A stretch of 64,000 nucleotides of DNA from Balaenoptera acutorostrata. Taxonomy: Eukaryota; Chordata; Mammalia; Artiodactyla; Balaenopteridae. Where the stretch lies: NCBI RefSeq assembly GCF_949987535.1, contig NC_080079.1, forward strand, positions 49,401,000-49,464,999, written 5' to 3'. Shown piece after piece: positions 56,641-64,000 of the stretch (its first letter is position 1; each line of letters begins with the position of its first letter). The translations under genes and the position numbers were made by a program. The notes beneath the pieces were generated by a model, which saw nothing but the letters and a program-made list of their open reading frames with translations, had not been told where the DNA came from and made no database searches.

Positions 56641-58985
56641 TTAAGTTTGGGCACCTTAACTTTCTAAAGAATTGGCAGATTTTAACCAAACCGGATGCAT
56701 TACAAAGGGTAACAGGAGACGTAGGCATATTATTTACACTATATTTGCTATATTTGTCATACAACCCACCACCCTGAAAAAGAATGGCAGTTAATAAAGT
56801 TCTCTAAAAGGCCTTATATACATACACACCCACATATAATTTTAAAAACTGGATTTCAATAAAATTTGGCCTGCCCAGAGACTTGGGGTAGGCTTTTGTT
56901 CGTTTGTGGGAAGCCCTCTCATAATCTTTTAAAAGAACATAAATTCACTGTTTAGATATGCCTTAAGTTTATCCCTGACCACAAGCTTCTTAAGGCTAAT
57001 AAACTCTTCACTTTCACATTTTCCACTAAGTATCTGAAAGCACGAAGTCTCATTAGTAAGTATGGTGCTGTGGAATGAATAAAAGCTTTTTATTTGATTT
57101 TTAAGAACAGATATTACAGAAAATATTTGATTCAATAATTTTCTGTTTCTGTAGATTACAAAAGTCTAACTTTCTTTGCTATTCTTGACATGGCATTCTG
57201 GTATCACCCAAGAAGGACTCTTTTTGTCCCCATATATTTTCTGAAGAACCACCTATCTGGGGAACAACCTATTTAAAAAAAAAAAAAAAAAAAAAAAGAG
57301 TTCCAACAGCCTCAGTTTACAGTTCTAGCCACTTGTCCACAACTCTAGAGCTTGCTGATGACAAAGTCCAGATGACAGAACTGAGAAGTGAACCTAGGTC
57401 TGATTCCTGGACAGGTCTATTTCCACCTACTGCCCTGATTGATAGGATAGCTTATTTTAATACTCTTGTCACCTTTTGGGTAGTAAAGTTGATTGACTCA
57501 GAACTCATTTCTGAAATCAAAACGCAAGTTAATCTGCATTAGAGCAAGAAGACAGAGCTGTAAATGTTCATGTAAAGAACTCATGACTAAAACAATAAGC
57601 TTCATAGCTCACAGATATAGACAAATGACGTATATCTAAAGTTATGTAGCTATAATGACTTCCTTGAACTACATGAATCAGAAAGACTAGTATCCATACC
57701 ACTGACTTGACCAGAGACCTCTAGAGAGCTGGCATCTTAATATCAGACATTATTTTATACACATGCAACAAAGCATCTCAATTATCTAGATGACTCAAAT
57801 ATGTCAAGACTCAACTCACTGACAAAGACATGAAGAATCGGGCTTCTATTAAACAAGCTCTTAACTGCCACTAGGACAGTTTGTGACTAGTCACATAATA
57901 AATTACTTCTGGTTGTTTCACTGAGCACTGAGTATCATCACAAGGTTATTTCCATAATATTAGGCATTGAGCAAACAGTTAAGATTATAACTTCATTACT
58001 TTTGGTAGAATTCATTCTTAAACTAATTTCTTTCCAACTGGCCTTTCTCCCTGGATATAAAGGAATACGAAGGATATAGTTTCCTACTCTGCGAGGACAC
58101 TTAAAGGGAACCCTTTTCAAATTCATTACTGGAATATACTTACTAACAGAATCAGTGCTATCTCTTCCTTTAAAGATAATGTAGAGTGAGATGGGGAGTG
58201 ACTGCTAGTAAGTATGGGGTTTCTTGAAAAAGCTGTTATTTTTTAAAACCAACAGAATTTATAAAACAAAGCAAAAAAAAAAAAAACTCTGGTTTGACAC
58301 ATGTATAGCCTGACAGTGAGGATTTGTATCAGTAACCCTTACTGGAATCTGACATAGATAAAGCAGTAAAGTTTAGTATCTCAAGACTTTCATCCCTTAT
58401 CTTAACAAAGTACCATTTTACTTCTTTATTTGTACTCTAAATCAGAGAATAATAAGCTCATCTCAAATTCTTTCATATCCAAAGCAAATGCTAAAACGTA
58501 TTAAGTGGAAAAGAAATGTAATGTAGATAAATTAATATTACTTTGAGTTTTAGGCCCATATGCCTCACCAATAGTATTAGTACAAGTAAGAATTTAAAAT
58601 TAAACATTTCTAATAAAACTTAAAAAACTTTTAGGCAATGTGTTTCCTTTGTTCTAACTTATCCACTTAAAAAGGAGTATTCAGAAACTTTTCAAGTAAT
58701 ATTCACAAAAGGATAAATGCAATCATTTTAGACCCTGTTGAAATATCACTGTGTGTCTGTGTCTGTGTGTGCACACATATCACACACAGACACACACAAA
58801 TATTAAAAAAATATTTTAGACAAGGTTTAATTTTAGGATAGCCAATGGTTTAGAAGTGATAGAAAAAAAAAAATTAATACTGAAGTGATTCAAAAGCCCC
58901 TACTGTCGGGACAGATAATATATATGAACTGTTCATTTAGCCATCTGGAAGTGACAGTTTGCATGAGGCTTCCAAAACTTCACAG
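56640..58985. other. Unannotated stretch
   Basis: It contains an A-run of more than 20 bases at 57272-57297, a partial reverse MIR at about 57320-57430 and a TG/CA quasi-palindrome (58750-58798). Two minus-strand open segments (56929-57135 and 57938-58126) were considered as exons and not accepted. Confidence 0.4.
58750..58798. repeat. TG/CA quasi-palindrome
   Basis: A TG-rich arm 'tgtgtgtctgtgtctgtgtg' runs into a CA-rich arm 'cacacacagacacacaca', so the strand can fold back on itself. It may have arisen by expansion of a TG tract next to an inverted copy. Confidence 0.85.
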
Positions 58986-58989
58986 AGAA

Positions 58990-59175
58990 CATTAAACGTT
59001 TTTTGCTAAGGCTTGAGTTTAGATATTATCAATTATAAAGAGCTTTTCATCAATCTGATTTTTATTGAATACTTACTATATTCCAGGCTAGGTGCTAGAG
59101 ACACAGAGGCAAGACAGGTCTGTCCTCAAGGAAGGCACATTTTGATTGCTTGCTTATGTCAGATACAGCACTAAA
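58990..59175 (-). repeat. L2 LINE 3' end, reverse
   Basis: 'ttattgaatacttactatat' near 59063, 'ccaggctaggtgctagagac' near 59083 and 'ctgtcctcaaggaaggcaca' near 59120 are the reverse complement of the L2 3' end. Confidence 0.7.
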
Positions 59176-59179
59176 CATG

Positions 59180-59868
59180 TTAAGTGACAGCATATGACCT
59201 CCTAGGCTTAACCCACAGCAGGGGATTCTGAAGTAAACGTTACAAGTGACTGTAAGGAAATACATAAAAGCTGTTGTACATTTAGACCAAATCTAACTCT
59301 ACTTCCTAACATGTATAACATTACGCTAGAAGTTCCAGACGTACTACTAAAAAAATAGTAAAATGACCCAAAGTATAACTATACCTTCTTTAACACATAC
59401 CACTTATACAATCGTCTCACTTAAAGGTACATCTATTATATTTCAGTCAAAGTATCTTCTTCCATTAAAGGATATTTCTCTTTACCCTCAAACTCTCATC
59501 TGGGTACAACACTGAACAGTTGCTGAACGAATGAATGAAATAAACAGATGTTCTAATTACCAAGGAAGTACTTTCTAGATGCTTATCTCAAAACACAATG
59601 GACTGACAGACCAGAATTCTACTGTAAAGATCACTGAATTTCAGAGGCAAAAATAGTAACCACTGGACATTGTCTGATACCATGCAGTCAACATGTTAAA
59701 TTCACAGTAAACATATGACGGGAAACTTTCAGAAATTAAAATGAAAAGTGTTCATCACAGTACTTTAAAACAGATTTGGCTCCCATCGAAGGACTGGGAC
59801 TCAAGTCCAAGACAAAGAGAAGGGAGGGTGGGGTGAAAAAGTCAAAAGGTCACCACCGAATGACCCTC
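59180..59868. other. Unannotated stretch next to the CpG island
   Basis: AT-rich sequence with no recognised repeat, directly left of the CpG island. If the minus-strand gene is real this is early intron 1. Confidence 0.4.
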
Positions 59869-60375
59869 AAGAGAAATGCGCGCTGACCACTGGAGCTCGC
59901 GCCGAGCTTGACGGACACCTCCTGCCCAAGCTACGGGCCCGGGCTCTTCCTCGCAGCCCGGAGCTGAAGGCCACCCCAGCCTCTTTCGGCGCCGCCGCCT
60001 GCGCTCGCCCAGAATATCAGCACAAAGAAACCACCAAGAAACAAAACACTGTCCCCGTGGGCGCCGGGCAGGCGTCGGGACCGGGCCACCGGAGCGCTCT
60101 CTGCGGCTGCCCGCCGCCGGAGGAGGTAGCCAGGGCGGAGCGGGCCGCCTAGGCGCCTCCGTCTGGACCTTCGCCGAAGTGTTTCAGAACTTGCCACCCA
60201 CCTCCCGCTCCATTTTCCCCTCCCGACGTGGACGCGGGACCCGCGCTCCCCGCGAGGAGGGCGCGCGAGGACCCACGGGCGAAGCTGGGGTGGGGGGCGG
60301 CCGGGACGCGCCTGGGTCCAGCAGCCCCACGCCCACTAGCCGGCCCCCACCTCCCCGGCTGCTATTGTTCCCACA

Positions 60376-60430
60376 CCGCCCCCGCCGGCCGCGCGCCCCC
60401 CGCCCGCCGCGCGCTCCCGCCCCCACTCCC
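60376..60430 (-). other. G-quadruplex-prone G-rich tract
   Basis: On the minus strand the segment carries several runs of three to six G separated by short loops (C-runs on the plus strand such as 'ccgcccccgcc', 'gcccccccgccc' and 'ctcccgcccccactccc'). It lies just after the predicted first splice donor, on the non-template strand of the leftward transcript, where R-loops and quadruplexes are favoured. Confidence 0.6.
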
Positions 60431-60532
60431 GGGAGGGGGTCAAGGCTGAGGAGAGGCGGTGGCGGCAGCACAATAACATAAACACGGCGGGGCCGCCGGC
60501 CGCCCCGGCCCTGCGGCACTCGCCGCACTCAC

Positions 60533-60700
60533 CCGGCAGCACAACGAATGGCGACAGGAAAGCCCGGCGGCGGGAACCGGCGCCGTCTTGGCGGTCGCCG
60601 TGGCCGTTACCCAGCGTTGCTCGCGGCTCCGCGCTCCGGGCCGCGTCGTCCGGCCTCGGCCCCTCCGCTGAGTAACAGGGACGCGGGCCGTCACCGCGCA
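60533..60700 (-). other. Predicted non-coding first exon of a leftward gene
   Basis: Minus-strand sequence runs from the CRE/NRF1-like sites to 'cgttgtgctgccgg' followed by GTGAGT (GT at 60532-60531), a strong donor in GC-rich DNA. The upstream end is not defined and 60700 is a guess from the promoter motifs. The exon has no ATG in a clear context: the only upstream ATG, at 60716, overlaps the CRE-like site. The start codon is therefore likely in a later exon. I could not identify the gene from this exon. Confidence 0.5.
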
Positions 60701-60707
60701 CGCCCGC

Positions 60708-60715
60708 TAACGTCA
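60708..60715 (-). promoter_or_regulatory. CRE-like (ATF/CREB) site
   Basis: The minus strand reads TGACGTTA, one base from the CRE TGACGTCA. It lies just upstream of the predicted first exon, next to the NRF1-like site. Such pairs are common in CpG-island promoters. Binding is inferred only from the match. Confidence 0.5.
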
Positions 60716-61289
60716 TCGCGCAGGGCCCCGCCTCCGCGCTTCGCGAGAGCCCCCACGGGGCGGAGCAGCCCCGGGGCCCGGATTTCGGGGGCGGAGCCCG
60801 CAGTTCAGGGGCGGGGCTACTGCAGGGGGCAGGGAGGACTTGCGGAGGTCACCTGGAGGTGGAGCTGCAGGGAGAGCCTTCGAGAGCCTCTGAGAGCACA
60901 CTGTGAGGGGCGTGGCGGGAAGATGGAGGGGGTGGAGACTTGCTCCTGGCACGTGGCGGCGTGTGGCCTGAGCGCCCGGCATCTGTACGGGGGTGGTACC
61001 CTAGTCCCAGCCAAAGCCTCAGGGGCTCCTCGCCCCAGGGTTTGAAGGTCAGGTGCGATTGAGGCAGACCCGCCCCGGGATCAGGCACTTCGGCCCGGGC
61101 TCACACCTGAGAGACGAAAAGCTCTTTACCATGGCTAACAATACGTTACATTCTGAGGACACCTGCTTCGAGCCCAGCAATCCTTAAGCAAATATTAGCC
61201 ACTTGGAAATAGCTGCCTCCTGTTTTCTCCAAATCCACTTCCTACAAAAGTCCTTGCACTACCCTATTTGTCTCTGGGCCCTACAAAGC

Positions 61290-61670
61290 ATGTATATTGT
61301 TAGTTATAGAAGTGACAAATTGGCAAGCCCTTAAATATCTGACGAGTGGAAAGATGTCTAAATCACATACATGCTTGCAATAGAATACATTTTAGCAATT
61401 TAAATGCCATGTGTTCAAGGGATTCTTAACCACACAGGAAAATGTTCATCATACATCACTAAGAGAAAGAAGCAAGTCTATATATATACAGAATGATCCT
61501 ACTTATATAAATACTATATATACATAGAAAAAACCTGGAAAGAAACATGGCAAATTATTTTAACAGTAGTTCATCACTGGACTGTGAACTGTTCTCTTTT
61601 ATATTTTGAGTATTTTTCCATGGTTTCCAAATTATGTTCATAATCAGAAAAAAATATTACCTTAATCATG
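61290..61670 (+). mobile_element. L1 3' fragment, forward
   Basis: 'aatagaatacattttagcaa' near 61379, 'gaagcaagtctatatatata' near 61470 and 'ctcttttatattttgagtat' near 61594 follow the L1 ORF2-end and 3' region. Short and decayed. Confidence 0.6.
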
Positions 61671-61839
61671 AATAATACATATTTGTTGAATAAATGAGTG
61701 AATTCAGGTAGACTACTTCCATGTCATGTTGGGCTGACCTGTTTCTAGGGATTCTGAAATGAAACATAAATGTCAGTGTTCATTTCTTCATTCTCTCCCT
61801 AATTCCTCCCTCTCTCTCAGTCTTCTTTATTTGCTTCCT

Positions 61840-63080
61840 TCCTTTATTTCTCAAATAAATATTTATTATATGCCCATTCTGTGCCAGGTACTGAGCTAAC
61901 ACTGGCAACAGGATGGAGCTTACAGACTTAATCACTGTAATATAGAAATAATAACAGTAAACCAATGCAAAATGATCCCTGCATTATAATACAAATTGAT
62001 ATGGATACATAGTATTATGGAACCAATTGATAGAATTAATAATGCCTAGAAAGTCTTCCTTGAGGAACTGCCTCTTGAACTGAGAATAAATTCAACTAGG
62101 CAAAAAATATTTCAGACAGAGGTAACTTAGTGTGCAAGGGTTATGTGATGACAGGGAGCATGGTTAGTTGGAGAAATTGAGGAAAAGACCAGTGCTGCTT
62201 GAAAAGCAAGGAGGAAGGAGCTATGAGATGGAGTTTGGAATATTGGAAAAGGACCAAACCTAGTGCAGCCATACTACTCATGTTGAAAATCTTGTCTTTA
62301 TCCTAAGTGCTATGGGAAACACCTGACATGCTTCAGCAAAGCGAGTAGCATGGTCAGAATGGCATCTTGAAAAGATTCCTTGTTGGAAGGAGGCCAGGTT
62401 GACATAGGAGTAGTCTAGATGGTAGATGGTGTAGGCTTGGTCTAGGGTGATGGTCATGGAAACAGTAAGAGGAAGGTTATGAGCGCCCTTTAGGAGACCC
62501 AGTGCACAGGACTTGGTGATGGATTAGGTGGGCAGTGAAGGAAAGGGAGTCATCAAGGAAAAGTCATGTTTCTTGCATGTGGCCAAAAATGGATGTGGGT
62601 GCTGGTTCACTGAGATGGGAATCTTGGAAGAGGACGGGATTGAGTGGAAAGATTGTGAGAGCAAATAACTTGAAGGCTTCTGATCTGCCCAAAAGAGAGG
62701 CCAAGTTGACAGTCAGGTATATAGAGCTGGGCTCAGGTGGATAAGAGAAGAATTATTGACAGATAGTGATTACTTGCACCCTTGGGTGTGGATGAGTTAG
62801 CCTAGGCCTGAGGGAAGGAGGGTACTGAGCAAGAAGAAAAGAGGGCCAAGAGCCAGGCTTGAGGAACTTCAGCATTAAATGGATACAAAACAAGAAGAGC
62901 CTGAGAAGGAGCTGCCAGGAGGTAGATGGAAAACCAGGAGAGAGTGATTCAAGAAGGAGTGATCAATAATATCAAAAAAAGAGGAGGCTTAAAATCCTGG
63001 AGCACTTAGATCCAGAAGTAGTTTAGAGTGGGCTAAGGAATGAATGGGACATTGAAAATTGAGATGGTGGATATTGATGA
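61840..63080 (-). repeat. Long L2 LINE, reverse
   Basis: It reads as the reverse complement of L2: a 3' end with 'tctgtgccaggtactgagct' near 61880, then 'ggacttggtgatggattagg' near 62509, 'gttcactgagatgggaatct' near 62605 and 'aaaaccaggagagagtgatt' near 62931. About 1.2 kb. Frames such as 62535-62744 (plus) are accidental. Confidence 0.8.
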
Positions 63081-63162
63081 GTCAGGCAGTGGAGGAAGAC
63101 ACAAGCATATTTTATATCTGATAGGAAGACTGTTGAGAGGGAAGGGTAGAATAGAAGGAAAA

Positions 63163-63509
63163 GGGGCTTTCCTGGTGGCGCAGTGGTTAGGAATCCACCT
63201 GCCAATGCAGGGGACACAGGTTTGATCCCTGGTCCGGGAAGATCCACATGGCATGGAGCAACAAAGCCCTTGTGCCACAACTACTGAGCCTGTGCTCTAG
63301 AGCCTGCGAGCCACAACTACTGAGCCCGTGTGCCACAACTACTGAAGTCTGTGCTCTGCAACAAGAGAAGCCACAGCAATGAGAAGCCCACGCACCGCAA
63401 CGAAGAGTAGCCCCAGCTCACCACAACTAGAGAGAGCTGCGTGCAGCAAAGAAGATCCAACGCAGCCAAAAATAAATAAATAAATAAATAAATTTATTAA
63501 AAAAAAAAG
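63163..63509 (+). mobile_element. CHR-type SINE, long form, forward, with exact TSD
   Basis: It starts 'ggggctttcctggtggcgca', has the full body and an AAATAAAT plus A-run tail. The 10 bases 'agaaggaaaa' lie at 63153-63162 and again at 63512-63521. It inserted near the end of the reverse L2. Confidence 0.96.
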
Positions 63510-64000
63510 AGAGAAGGAAAAAAATGAGTGTAAATTTCCTGGGAGAGCGAGGTAGGGGCATGGAGGGGTGGAGGTTGTGTGATTGGACATGAAGGTGGAA
63601 GTATTGACAAGTACCTCCTACTCCCCACCAGATAATATTAAACACCTGGAGGTAACAAAAGACAATCAGAGCAGTTGTGAAGTGAGGGGTATTGCAGAAC
63701 AGCTCCCAATTTTCATGCCTAGTTCTGTAATGCTATTAACCACCTCTCTTTCCACAGGAAGAGCTTCTGATTTAGTATCAGCCTTCCACTGTCAGCTTCC
63801 TATTATCTACATCTAGAAAGGACATCCTGCATGTTTATGTATGTATATGTGCATGTGTGTGATTTCAGAAGGCATTTCACTACTTGTGATTGAATGTAAT
63901 CACCTCTGATGTTATTCAAATTCAAAATCGTTTTTGTAACCCAGACATGGCTCTGGGCCTCCTTCTTCCTTCTCATGGCATTGTTCCTTGTTAACTGATT
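63510..64000. other. Unannotated stretch at the window end
   Basis: No gene recognised. The first part may be more reverse L2 ('gtgattggacatgaaggtgg'). A 'tatgtatgtatatgtgcatgtgtgtg' patch lies near 63835. Confidence 0.35.

Larger units (their letters stand above)
59870..61095. promoter_or_regulatory. CpG island promoter
   Basis: About 1.2 kb of GC-rich, CpG-dense DNA in an otherwise AT-rich window. It holds GC boxes (about 60725-60734 reversed, 60757-60763, 60787-60794, 60808-60816), a CRE-like site (60708-60715), an NRF1-like 'cgcgcacgcccg' (60695-60706) and an E-box 'cacgtg' near 60950. No TATA box is evident. The composition is that of a housekeeping-type promoter. The minus-strand splice donor at 60532 sets the main direction as leftward. 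Plus-strand initiation is possible but no exon is supported there. Open frames across the island in several phases are by-products of GC richness. Confidence 0.88.

Noticed and set aside
56945..57067. Minus-strand exon after 'ttttattcattccacag'
   Set aside because: The acceptor is good, but the possible donors (ACA/GTGAAT, GTG/GTCAGG) are weak and the peptide is not recognised. Left as unproven.
57938..58126. Minus-strand 62-residue frame, considered as an exon near the promoter
   Set aside because: Acceptor and donor sites are both poor, and the peptide has no recognisable motif.
59931..61045. Several GC-rich open frames in the CpG island (Arg-, Pro- and Ala-rich)
   Set aside because: They overlap on both strands in many phases, as expected when stop codons are rare in GC-rich DNA. 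None has a supported start or splice pattern.
20217..63509. tRNA genes suggested by the A/B-box-like heads of the SINEs
   Set aside because: The tRNA-like part is embedded in SINEs with bodies, A-rich tails and target-site duplications, so these are retroposons and not tRNA genes.
1..64000. CRISPR arrays, bacterial operons, integrated phage
   Set aside because: Nothing in the window resembles these. All repeated structure is explained by mammalian interspersed and simple repeats.

Overview
The window is vertebrate nuclear DNA from a mammal, most likely a cetacean (whale, dolphin or porpoise) or a close cetartiodactyl. It holds twelve copies of a tRNA-derived SINE whose full-length form has the CHR-type head, a long body of 'gccacaactactgag'-like phrases and an A-rich AAATAAAT tail. 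Ruminant Bov-tA elements lack that body. A miniature mariner, many L1 and L2 LINEs, MIRs and LTR fragments fit the same assignment. No complete protein-coding gene is visible. Nearly all open frames lie inside repeats or are chance, and no bacterial-type features are present.

Layout: 0-10.6 kb carries old repeats (MIR, L2, an LTR-like element with a microsatellite, an L1 tail and a 3-kb degraded L2) plus one candidate minus-strand coding exon at 5835-5958. 10.7-14.7 kb is a minus-strand L1. 14.7-20.2 kb is mostly unannotated AT-rich DNA with MIR pieces and a possible CTCF site. 20.2-32.1 kb is a dense pile of nested L1s and SINEs, several with readable target-site duplications, so the order of insertion can be worked out. 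32.1-42.3 kb holds unannotated DNA, L2, an LTR nested in another LTR, a Tigger-like element and hAT fragments in both orientations. 42.3-54.8 kb is mostly plus-strand L1, with SINE, LTR and Tigger insertions and an L2 tract. 54.8-59.9 kb is largely unannotated.

The one strong gene signal is a CpG island at about 59.9-61.1 kb. It has GC boxes, a CRE-like site, an NRF1-like site and a good GTGAGT splice donor on the minus strand. This reads as the promoter and non-coding first exon of a gene transcribed leftward, so most of the window would be its introns or, past its last exon, intergenic DNA. The candidate exon at 5.8 kb is on the same strand and could belong to this gene, but I could not identify the gene or join the exons. 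A promoter on the plus strand is possible but not shown. To the right of the island lie a plus-strand L1 piece, a long minus-strand L2 and one SINE.

I found no convincing new biological system. The most useful observations are the orphan CpG-island promoter, the candidate exon, the dated insertion nests and a few unusual repeat structures. Repeat family names come from recalled consensus features rather than a database search, and repeat boundaries are approximate unless a duplication or terminal repeat fixes them.
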